Shown: piece by piece, positions 1 through 6,135 of the stretch
How positions within the stretch are numbered: position 1 is the first letter of the stretch
Layout: every line of letters starts with the position of its first letter
From: Methanomassiliicoccaceae archaeon
Lineage (GTDB): Archaea > Thermoplasmatota > Thermoplasmata > Methanomassiliicoccales > Methanomethylophilaceae
DNA length: 40,542 bases
Reading direction: 5' to 3'
Assembly (NCBI GenBank): GCA_031285205.1
Contig: JAITWO010000023.1
Location: 1 to 40,542, forward strand
Position numbers and translations under genes: made by a program
Notes under the pieces: generated by a model
Told to the model about the DNA's origin: nothing
Database searches by the model: none
Seen by the model: the letters and a program-made list of their open reading frames with translations, nothing else

Positions 1-93
1 ACGGAGGCCTCTTAACATCTGAACGATCATCCGACCGTCACCTGAATATATAGGTAAAGCTTTAAATCAAATGACACAATCGGGAGGAAGAGT

Positions 94-195
94 GGGCCCG
101 TGGCTTAGCCAGGATATAGCGCTGGCCTTCTAAGCCAGACGCCTCGGGTTCGAAAGTCTCATAAAAAGGGACCGAAATTCCCGACGGGCCCGCCA
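94..195 (+). tRNA. tRNA-Arg (anticodon TCT) with a T-loop intron
   Basis: The acceptor stem GGGCCCG (94-100) pairs with CGGGCCC (185-191), with discriminator G192 and an encoded CCA (193-195). The anticodon stem CTGGC/GCCAG (122-126, 134-138) holds loop CTTCTAA, so the anticodon at 129-131 is TCT, reading AGA. The T-stem TCGGG/CCCGA (144-148, 180-184) encloses 31 nt instead of 7, and removing 24 nt restores the loop TTCGAAT. A TATA-like AGCTTTAAATC lies about 27-36 nt upstream. The gene is followed at once by the eL41 gene, so the two may share a transcript. Confidence 0.93.
155..178 (+). other. 24-nt non-canonical BHB intron in the tRNA-Arg T-loop
   Basis: The fold is an exact bulge-helix-bulge. 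From outside in it has the T-stem, a 3-nt 3' bulge ATT (177-179), a 4-bp helix TTCG/CGAA (149-152 with 173-176), a 3-nt 5' bulge AAA (153-155), then an inner helix GTCTC/GGGAC (156-160 with 168-172) closed by ATAAAAA. Cutting after the second nucleotide of each bulge, as the archaeal splicing endonuclease usually does, removes 155-178 and leaves a 7-nt T-loop TTCGAAT. Confidence 0.85.
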
Positions 196-229
196 CGGAA
201 TGCGTCACATTCAAGAAAGGAGAATACAA

Positions 230-337
230 ATGAAAAGAAGTTCACGCGCCTGGAAGAAACGCGGCAATCAGCGTTGGAAATGGCGCAAGAAGAAAATGAG
301 AAGAAGAAAGAGAGCACAGAAGATGCGCAAACAGTGA
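230..337 (+). CDS. rpl41e: Large-subunit ribosomal protein eL41
   Basis: This is a 35-residue, extremely basic peptide made almost entirely of Lys and Arg. It contains the segment WKWRKKKMRRRKRAQKMRK, which matches the eL41 pattern of a single Arg/Lys helix with a W-K-W-R-K-K-K-M-R-R core. eL41 is the smallest ribosomal protein and sits at the subunit interface. The start is fixed by a good Shine-Dalgarno sequence, AAGGAG, about 7 nt before ATG 230; the stop is TGA. The N-terminal extension of about 14 residues before the WKW core is longer than in the 25-residue eukaryotic protein. The gene lies between two intron-bearing tRNA genes. Confidence 0.85.
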   Translation: MKRSSRAWKKRGNQRWKWRKKKMRRRKRAQKMRKQ

Positions 338-352
338 TCATGATCATCAGGT

Positions 353-523
353 GGAGGTATAGGCTAACCTGGCAGACTGGCGGGCTCCAGTTATCGAGAG
401 TGATTGAGAACGGGTTTGCTGACAGTTGATGAGTAACTGGAGCGATGACTCGTTAATTTCACGGGGGGTAGCTCCCCCCGTGGTGGAAACCCGCTGACAT
501 GGGTTCAAATCCCATTGCCTCCA
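353..523 (+). tRNA. tRNA-Trp (anticodon CCA) with a long intron
   Basis: The acceptor stem GGAGGTA (353-359) pairs with TGCCTCC (516-522), with one G-U pair and discriminator A523. CCA is not encoded (CTA follows). The anticodon stem GCGGG/CCCGC (380-384, 490-494) is interrupted after position 37 by about 98 nt (391-488). The spliced loop is CTCCAGA with anticodon CCA at 387-389. The T-arm is ATGGG-TTCAAAT-CCCAT (499-515). The intron site is the canonical 37/38 position known for archaeal tRNA-Trp. Confidence 0.93.
391..488 (+). ncRNA. tRNA-Trp intron: box C/D methylation-guide RNA
   Basis: Archaeal tRNA-Trp introns can act as C/D guides for 2'-O-methylation of positions 34 and 39. This intron shows box C-like GTGATTGA (400-407), D' CTGA (419-422), C' TTGATGA (426-432) and a degenerate D box ATGA (445-448). 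The guide at 411-417 is complementary to 487-493 over the 3' splice junction; the fifth base before D' (G414) pairs with C490, tRNA position 39. The guide at 435-443 is complementary to 384-392 over the 5' junction; the fifth base before ATGA (G440) pairs with C387, position 34. A 9-bp hairpin (460-468/474-482) follows. Intron ends may be off by 1-2 nt. Confidence 0.82.
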
Positions 524-670
524 CTACCTTTCCATTCATCCCGGGTCCGCCCGGGGCCGATCTTTCCGCATCTTTCACAGTAGTGTCACAAGCGCTCACA
601 CACTTTGTCATCACTGGCTGCGCGAACGGGATCCGGCACAGATACAACGGCGCCGTACGGAAGGACGGGA

Positions 671-2278
671 TCACTTCTTCTTTTTCTTTCCCTGTTTGGT
701 CGATTCGTGCTTTATCACAGCATATTCCATCGAGTCTACCAGCGCCAGGAAACTTGCTTCAATGACGTTCTTCGAAACACCGACGGTGGTCCACGAGTCC
801 GATCCGTCCGTAGACCTTATGAGAACGCGCACAGTAGCGGCGGTGGCCGCCTTCTCGTCTAGCACACGCACCTTATAGTCAATAAGTCTCACCGAATTCA
901 GCACCGGATAGAAGCGCGCCAGCGCCTTTCTCAGGGCGCCGTCCAGCGCATTGACGGGACCGTCACCGTCCGATGCGGTGTGTTCAATGTTGCCGAACCT
1001 GTCGACCACTTTGACGCTTGCCTCGGAGACTATCCCCTTCTCGCCTATCTCATCGATGTACATCCTGAACCCTATGACGTTGAACGGCCGGACGATCTCG
1101 CCCTTGAACCTCTTCACCAGCATCTCGAAGCTCGCTTCGGCGTAATCGAACTGATATCCCTCCGCTTCCAGGTCCTTTATGAGCCCCAGTATCTCCCTGT
1201 TCTCCTCATCGTTGCCTGAGATACCAAGCTCCTTCAGCTTGGCGGATATGCTCGCCCTTCCGGCGAGGTCCGATATCAGGATCTTACGCTTATTGCCGAC
1301 GGAGTCCGGCGATACGTGCTCGTATGTCCTCGTATCTCTGGACAGGGCGCTGATATGCATCCCGCCCTTATGGGCGAACGCCCTCTCACCGACGTACGGC
1401 AGGCCCGGATGCGGGCTCATGTTCGCCGTCTCACCGACGAAGCCGCTTAGCGCCGAAAGTTTGGTCAGGTCCATCTTACCTATATCATACCCCATCTTTA
1501 TGGAAAGATCGGGCATTATGGAACATAGGTTGGCGTTGCCGCACCTCTCCCCGATACCGTTGATCGTGCCCTGGACCATCCTTGCGCCGGATTCGACGGC
1601 GGCAAGCGAACAGGCCACCGCCAGGTCCGAATCATTATGGCAATGTATCCCCACTTTGGCGTCAACGGCCCTTATGACATCCCTTGTGGCTGCGGACACC
1701 TCCCCCGGAAGCGAGCCTCCGTTGGTGTCGCAGAGTATGATCCAGTCTGCCCCTCCGTTCACCGCCGCCCTCACGACGTCCATCGCATAATTCCTGTTCT
1801 TCTTGTGGCCGTCGAAGAAGTGCTCGCAGTCGAATATCACCTTTTTTCCGTTGCCCTTGAGGTACGCGACCGAATCCCCGACCATCCTCAGGTTCTCATT
1901 GAGCGGTATCTTCAACGCTTCTGTGACATGAAAGTCCCACGCCTTCCCGAAGATGCACACCCACTCGGCACCGGCAGCGGCCAGAGCCTTCATGCCTGCA
2001 TCATTCTCAGCAGGCACATCATGCCTGCAGGTGCTCCCGAATGCCGTCAAAGCGGTCCTCCTGAGCTTGAGCTTAGAGGCCTGCGCAAAGAATTCGTCAT
2101 CCTTCGGATTAGATGAGGGCCACCCTCCTTCAACGAAATCAATGCCGAACGAATCCAATTTTTTCAGTATCTCTATCTTATCTTCTGTTGAGAACGAGAC
2201 TCCTTCCGATTGTGCGCCGTCACGTAATGTGGTGTCGTAGATGAACACCCTGTCCTTCTTCTTTTTCACAGATATCAC
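671..2278 (-). CDS. cimA: (R)-citramalate synthase
   Basis: The enzyme condenses pyruvate with acetyl-CoA to citramalate, the first step of the threonine-independent route to 2-oxobutyrate and isoleucine. The 535-residue protein has the alpha-isopropylmalate/homocitrate synthase TIM barrel: the N-terminal IYDTTLRDGAQSEGVSFS motif at residues 13-30, HCHND in the middle, a HKGGMH motif, then a C-terminal regulatory (LeuA-dimer type) domain. Length and the GWPSSNPKD segment fit the long citramalate synthase family better than short LeuA. The start is GTG at 2276-2278, overlapping the hom stop as GTGA, so translation is probably coupled. A lysine-rich C-terminus ends the protein. 2-Isopropylmalate synthase is the alternative. 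Confidence 0.87.
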   Translation of the reverse strand: MISVKKKKDRVFIYDTTLRDGAQSEGVSFSTEDKIEILKKLDSFGIDFVEGGWPSSNPKDDEFFAQASKLKLRRTALTAFGSTCRHDVPAENDAGMKALAAAGAEWVCIFGKAWDFHVTEALKIPLNENLRMVGDSVAYLKGNGKKVIFDCEHFFDGHKKNRNYAMDVVRAAVNGGADWIILCDTNGGSLPGEVSAATRDVIRAVDAKVGIHCHNDSDLAVACSLAAVESGARMVQGTINGIGERCGNANLCSIMPDLSIKMGYDIGKMDLTKLSALSGFVGETANMSPHPGLPYVGERAFAHKGGMHISALSRDTRTYEHVSPDSVGNKRKILISDLAGRASISAKLKELGISGNDEENREILGLIKDLEAEGYQFDYAEASFEMLVKRFKGEIVRPFNVIGFRMYIDEIGEKGIVSEASVKVVDRFGNIEHTASDGDGPVNALDGALRKALARFYPVLNSVRLIDYKVRVLDEKAATAATVRVLIRSTDGSDSWTTVGVSKNVIEASFLALVDSMEYAVIKHESTKQGKKKKK

Positions 2279-3252
2279 CGTCTTCGGTCCATTATCGCCA
2301 TCAGGTCGCTCAGGATCGCTGATGCTGTCTCGATCCTTCCGGCACCTTTGCCGGATACCGTTATGGGGCCCGCCAGGTCTGTCAGGATCCGGGCGGTGTT
2401 CAGCGTCCCGGAGATGCTGAGAGGATGCCCCTTCGGTACCAGCCTCGGGGACACCTCCAACGTCTTATCAGAGACCTCCCCGATTAGACGTATCACCATG
2501 CCCCGGTCCGCCGCCAGGGCTATCGCCTCGGCGCTGACCGACGTGATGCCGGTTATCGAGACATCCGAGAATGTCACGTTCCTCCTGAATATTGAATTTG
2601 CAAGTATCACGACTTTGCATGCGGCGTCTATTCCCTCGATATCATATGTCGGATCGCTTTCCGCATATCCGAGCTGTTGCGCCTCCTTCAACGCCTGCTC
2701 GAATGGCAGACCGTTATCCATGCGGCTCAGTATGAAGTTGCATGTGCCGTTGAATATCCCGCGTATCGACCTTACACGTTCCCCCTTCAGATTCTCGCGG
2801 CAGAGGTTGATTATCGGCATGGCACCCCCTACCGACCCCTCGAACCTCAGCAAGGCCTTCTTCTTCTCCGCCAATCTGCTCAGTTCCCTGAACTTCAGCG
2901 CAAGCGGCCCCTTGTTAACAGTTATAACGTCCTTCCCGCGCTTCAGCGCATGCTCGATGTGCCTGAGTCCGGCACCGCCGTCCTCTATGTTCGTCGGGCT
3001 CACTTCCACCAGGACATCATAATCAACATCATCCATGACGTCAGTTCCGCCGGTCAGTCCGTGATCTCCGACCGCCCCGGTCCTCTTCTTCCTTTCGACG
3101 AGCGCAAGCGGGTCCAATCCGTTGCTGTCTGCGGCATAGCTCTTCGAGTCGAATGCCGCGACCACCTTCACAGGAAGCATGTCCGCCTTATTGTGCAGGA
3201 CCTCCGCGAATCCCTGACCCACGGTCCCGAAGCCGGCTATGATTATCCTCAC
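2275..3252 (-). CDS. hom: Homoserine dehydrogenase
   Basis: The enzyme reduces aspartate semialdehyde to homoserine with NAD(P)H, for threonine and methionine synthesis. The 325-residue protein begins with the Rossmann motif GFGTVGQGFAEVL (residues 7-19) and carries the family segments VTVNKGPLA, FEGSVGGAMPII, IFNGTCNFILSRM and GYAESDPTYDIEGIDAACK. It lacks a C-terminal ACT domain, as many archaeal homologues do; the preceding gene supplies a separate ACT protein. The start is GTG at 3250-3252, directly after the TGA of the upstream gene. It is the middle gene of a three-gene amino-acid operon. Confidence 0.93.
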   Translation of the reverse strand: MRIIIAGFGTVGQGFAEVLHNKADMLPVKVVAAFDSKSYAADSNGLDPLALVERKKRTGAVGDHGLTGGTDVMDDVDYDVLVEVSPTNIEDGGAGLRHIEHALKRGKDVITVNKGPLALKFRELSRLAEKKKALLRFEGSVGGAMPIINLCRENLKGERVRSIRGIFNGTCNFILSRMDNGLPFEQALKEAQQLGYAESDPTYDIEGIDAACKVVILANSIFRRNVTFSDVSITGITSVSAEAIALAADRGMVIRLIGEVSDKTLEVSPRLVPKGHPLSISGTLNTARILTDLAGPITVSGKGAGRIETASAILSDLMAIMDRRR

Positions 3253-3756
3253 TCACGACACGCTCCTGATGCAAACTATGTTCGCCTTCCTGCATGCGGA
3301 TATCATGAACACGTTCAGTTTCCTGAGGTCATCCTCGCTCCTTACATGGGCCGATATCATTGCCGTCCTTTTCTTATCGGAGGTACGTGAGGAGAATCTC
3401 ACATCAACTGATTCCAACGCCACGGTCTTTTCAGCGTTCCCTATCAGTTTCTCGATCTGTGCCGGGCCTATGTCCCCTATGAGCACATACTCCATCGGGA
3501 ACGTCTCTATCACCGACGATATCTGTGATATTAGGATATCTTTACCCTTCCAGATGGCCTTCAGTTTTTCAAGGTCTTCAGCAGAGCCGATCTCGAATGT
3601 GATGTTCACACCTATGCGTCCGTTCACGACGTTCTCACGGTTGTGCACCACCCCCACAATATTGCCGTCGACAAGGGATATGGGCTCAAGGGAGCCGACC
3701 AGCTGTCCCGGCACGTCCTTAACGAAGATATCGGCGTTGACCATCATGGCATTCAC
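3253..3756 (-). CDS. ACT-domain protein, probable regulator of homoserine dehydrogenase
   Basis: This 167-residue protein contains an ACT-like segment, VFVKDVPGQLVGSLEPISLVDGNIVGVVHNRE in type, running from about residue 9 to 75 (beta-alpha-beta with the typical D-x-P-G-x-L ligand turn). A second half may be another ACT-like unit ending in RKANIVCIRSVS. ACT domains bind amino acids and control metabolic enzymes. As the first gene of an operon with hom (no intergenic gap), it probably serves as a detached regulatory subunit for Hom; that is inference from position. ATG 3754-3756 is chosen because a TATA-like AATAAAATA sits about 26 nt upstream (leaderless); ATG 3742-3744 is an alternative. Confidence 0.78.
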   Translation of the reverse strand: MNAMMVNADIFVKDVPGQLVGSLEPISLVDGNIVGVVHNRENVVNGRIGVNITFEIGSAEDLEKLKAIWKGKDILISQISSVIETFPMEYVLIGDIGPAQIEKLIGNAEKTVALESVDVRFSSRTSDKKRTAMISAHVRSEDDLRKLNVFMISACRKANIVCIRSVS

Positions 3757-3766
3757 TTTTTATAGT

Positions 3767-3790
3767 GTATAATAGCGTATTTTATTATAC
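3767..3790 (-). promoter_or_regulatory. Inverted repeat over the ACT-hom-cimA promoter
   Basis: A perfect 8-bp inverted repeat, GTATAATA (3767-3774) and TATTATAC (3783-3790), has an 8-nt spacer. The likely minus-strand TATA box lies inside it, about 26 nt before the ATG at 3756. A dimeric repressor bound here would block TBP. The regulator is unknown; an Lrp-like amino-acid sensor is possible. Confidence 0.45.
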
Positions 3791-3850
3791 TTGTCATTTA
3801 GACGCGTTTTTGTGAAGGTGTTGGATGCGCACATAATTCGTTGAAAGAGC

Positions 3851-3933
3851 GCCGAGAGGGAGATTTGAACTCCCGAGGCGTTGCCGCCACGAGCTTTCCA
3901 GGCTCGCGCCTTACCGGGCTGGGCCATCTCGGC
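3851..3933 (-). tRNA. tRNA-Ser (anticodon GGA)
   Basis: On the minus strand the acceptor GCCGAGA pairs with TCTCGGC. The anticodon stem GAGCC/GGCTC-type helix holds loop CTGGAAA, giving anticodon GGA (codons TCC/TCT). There is a long variable arm (about GTGGCGGCAACGCC), which marks a class II serine tRNA, and the T-arm is CGGGAGTTCAAATCTCCC-like. The discriminator is G and CCA is not encoded. A minus-strand TATA-like GATATTTAATG lies about 25-30 nt upstream (near 3957-3967). Confidence 0.93.
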
Positions 3934-4076
3934 TTTGGTGCGACAGATTGCTTTCACATTAAATATCTTGCTGTCCGCTAAAAAGGCATGATGTGCGTGT
4001 GCCGGAGCCACAGAACATACAGCAGTGTAGCTTACGCACCGTTATCTTTTTAGTCACCTGTTGCATAATAATCATC

Positions 4077-4850
4077 ATGGCGCCGCTTCTTCCAGAGATC
4101 ACAGACGACAATGTGAGGGACCTTACAGACAAGATACGCAAAGCGATAGCCGGTACAGGATGCGGCGGCGTAGTGATAGGGCTGAGCGGGGGCATAGATT
4201 CGGCAGTGGTCGCCAAACTGTGTGTCAACGCCATAGGCGCGGAGAAGGTGATGTGCGTATTCATGCCCTCCCGTGTGACATCAGCGGAAGATTATCAGAT
4301 AACCCTGAACCTATGCAAAAATTGGGGCACAGAATACAGGATACTTGACGTCCAGCCCGCCGTGGACTCGCTGTCCGCCATTCTCACAGCGACCACGAAA
4401 ACCCCTCTGGACAGGGGAAACATCATTGCGAGGTGCAGGATGATCGTGCTGTACAACCTGGCAAAGAAGTTCTCACGGATAGTGATGGGGACCTCCAATG
4501 AAAGTGAGATGATGATCGGCTATTTCACAAAGTTCGGCGACGGCGCATGCGACATGTCGCCGCTGTCAGGCATATACAAGACGCAGGTCAGGCAGATCGC
4601 GAAGATAATAGGCATCCCTGAGAAGATAATAAAGAAGAAGCCGTCCGCAGGCCTGTGGGAGGGACAGACGGACGAGGAGGAGATAGGGATTACCTATGAC
4701 ACCATGGACCCGGTGCTCCATCTTATGGCATCCGGGCGCACGGACGCAGAGATATCAGAGATAACAGGCACCTCCGCAGGCATAATAGCATCGGTAAGGT
4801 CGAAGGTGAAGAGCACGGAGCACAAGCGCCTTCCTCCAATATGCCCGTAA
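4077..4850 (+). CDS. nadE: NH3-dependent NAD+ synthetase
   Basis: The enzyme amidates nicotinic acid adenine dinucleotide to NAD+ with ATP and ammonia, the last step of NAD synthesis. The 257-residue protein has the PP-loop motif GLSGGIDSAVVAKL near residue 36, the GTSNESEMMIGYFTKFGDGACD active-site region, and PSAGLWEGQTDEEEIG near the C-terminus. It has no glutaminase domain, so it uses free ammonia. The reading frame is open upstream to 3993, but the family starts near MAPLLPEITDDNV. ATG 4077 also has a TATA-like TTATCTTTTTA about 27-35 nt upstream and no Shine-Dalgarno, which suggests a leaderless mRNA. Confidence 0.93.
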   Translation: MAPLLPEITDDNVRDLTDKIRKAIAGTGCGGVVIGLSGGIDSAVVAKLCVNAIGAEKVMCVFMPSRVTSAEDYQITLNLCKNWGTEYRILDVQPAVDSLSAILTATTKTPLDRGNIIARCRMIVLYNLAKKFSRIVMGTSNESEMMIGYFTKFGDGACDMSPLSGIYKTQVRQIAKIIGIPEKIIKKKPSAGLWEGQTDEEEIGITYDTMDPVLHLMASGRTDAEISEITGTSAGIIASVRSKVKSTEHKRLPPICP

Positions 4851-4913
4851 TAATGCGGAGCACACCGTACAATCAGAAATCTTTATTAATCGAAGTGTGT
4901 TGGGAGGGTCTGC

Positions 4914-4986
4914 GCTCCTGTAGTGTAGCGGCCAATCATGAGGCCCTCTCGAGGCCTCGACTCGGGTTCAAATCCCGGCGGGAGCA
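4914..4986 (+). tRNA. tRNA-Glu (anticodon CTC)
   Basis: The acceptor GCTCCTG (4914-4920) pairs with CGGGAGC (4979-4985), with discriminator A4986 and no encoded CCA. The anticodon stem AGGCC/GGCCT encloses CTCTCGA, giving anticodon CTC. The T-arm reads CGGG-TTCAAAT-CCCG. A TATA-like CTTTATTAAT lies about 30 nt upstream. Confidence 0.94.
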
Positions 4987-5015
4987 CTAATAACCACAAT
5001 TCTGATACGGATGTC

Positions 5016-5966
5016 TCAGACGGGCCCCTCGGGCAGTTTTTCAGTTCTCCTTTTGCTCAGTGTGATCGATAATATCACCGTTATCGATAATATCAGTATT
5101 ATCACTATCAGGGAGAGATACGGCTCGATGTGAACCTTGTCAGATAAAATCATCTTCATTCCGACGAAAAGCAGTATCGCCCCGAGTCCGTACTTCAGGT
5201 ACGCCAGCGATGATACCGCACCGCGCAGTGCGAAGTATATCGACCTCAGTCCGAGAACGGCGAACACGTTGGACGAGTAGACGATGAATATATTCTTCGA
5301 ATGCACCACGGCGAGCGCCGCAGGTATAGAATCGAACGCGAAGATCAGATCGGTCATCTCCAGCACGAGAACCGTGAGGAACAGCGGCGTGGCCATCTTC
5401 ACGCCGTTCTTGACGGTGAAGAACTTTTCGCCGTCATATTCATCCGATACTTTCATGAACCTCTTGAAGAACCGCACGAAGAAGTTCTTCTCCATCGATG
5501 CGTTGCCGTCATCCTTCTTCATCACCGTCTTTATCGCCGTGAATATCAATACGGCACCGAATATGTAGATCATGAAATGGGCCGCCTCGAGCAATTGTAT
5601 CCCGGCGAATATGAACAGCAGGCGGAACACCAATGCCCCCACGATCCCGTAGAACAGCGCCTTGTGCTGATATTCTTTCGGAACTCCGAAGTAAGCGAAG
5701 ATGATGATGAACACGAAAAGGTTGTCGACGCTCATCGTCTCCTCTATCACATAAGCGGTATAGTATTCAGTGGCGAAGCCGGCGCCCATCGCAAAATAGA
5801 TCAGTATGCCGAACGAGAGCCCCATGGATATCCAGAATGCGGACAGTACGCATGCTTTGCGCATGCTCATGTCCTTGTGCCTCCGGTTGATCACACCGAG
5901 GTCAAGGATGAGCAGGGACACTACAAGGACGATGAATATTATCCAGAGAATATCCTCGCTGATCAT
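5016..5966 (-). CDS. TerC/Alx-family integral membrane protein
   Basis: This 316-residue, very hydrophobic protein has about nine predicted transmembrane segments. The TerC signature is visible: EYYTAYVIEETMSVDNLFVFIIIF (residues about 67-90, with acidic residues inside the membrane) and a second half repeat, VLEMTDLIFAFDSIPAALA (about 203-221). Family members are linked to tellurite resistance and, more recently, to Mn2+ export that helps metallate secreted proteins. The substrate cannot be read from sequence. It is divergent from the acidic repeat protein gene. A minus-strand TATA-like CCTTTTAATCG lies about 30 nt before ATG 5966, so it is probably leaderless. Confidence 0.87.
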   Translation of the reverse strand: MISEDILWIIFIVLVVSLLILDLGVINRRHKDMSMRKACVLSAFWISMGLSFGILIYFAMGAGFATEYYTAYVIEETMSVDNLFVFIIIFAYFGVPKEYQHKALFYGIVGALVFRLLFIFAGIQLLEAAHFMIYIFGAVLIFTAIKTVMKKDDGNASMEKNFFVRFFKRFMKVSDEYDGEKFFTVKNGVKMATPLFLTVLVLEMTDLIFAFDSIPAALAVVHSKNIFIVYSSNVFAVLGLRSIYFALRGAVSSLAYLKYGLGAILLFVGMKMILSDKVHIEPYLSLIVIILILSITVILSITLSKRRTEKLPEGPV

Positions 5967-6135
5967 TGGAACGTGTGGTTAACGGGATGCACGATTAAAA
6001 GGTTCCCATTGATGCGAAGAGGCCGCCGGAACCCGCCATCCATTATAGAACGCCGGCATTGCGCGCATGAATACGCGTATCTATATGAAACGTTTAAAAA
6101 GGATGAGTTCTTTATACAGCATCGGATGGGATAGC

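Noticed and set aside
540-555. CCCGGG-TCCG-CCCGGG hairpin after tRNA-Trp
   Set aside because: The stem is perfect but no T-run follows on either strand, so I do not call it a terminator.
459-674. Minus-strand 71-codon frame over the tRNA-Trp 3' half
   Set aside because: It is largely a translation of the tRNA gene (ending F-E-P-M-S-A-G), with no ribosome-binding site or family match.
1179-1790. 203-codon plus-strand frame opposite cimA
   Set aside because: It overlaps a well-supported enzyme gene and has no family features.
6067-6135. Upstream ATGs of the acidic repeat gene
   Set aside because: They lie before or at the TATA-like TTTAAAAA and would not be in the transcript.
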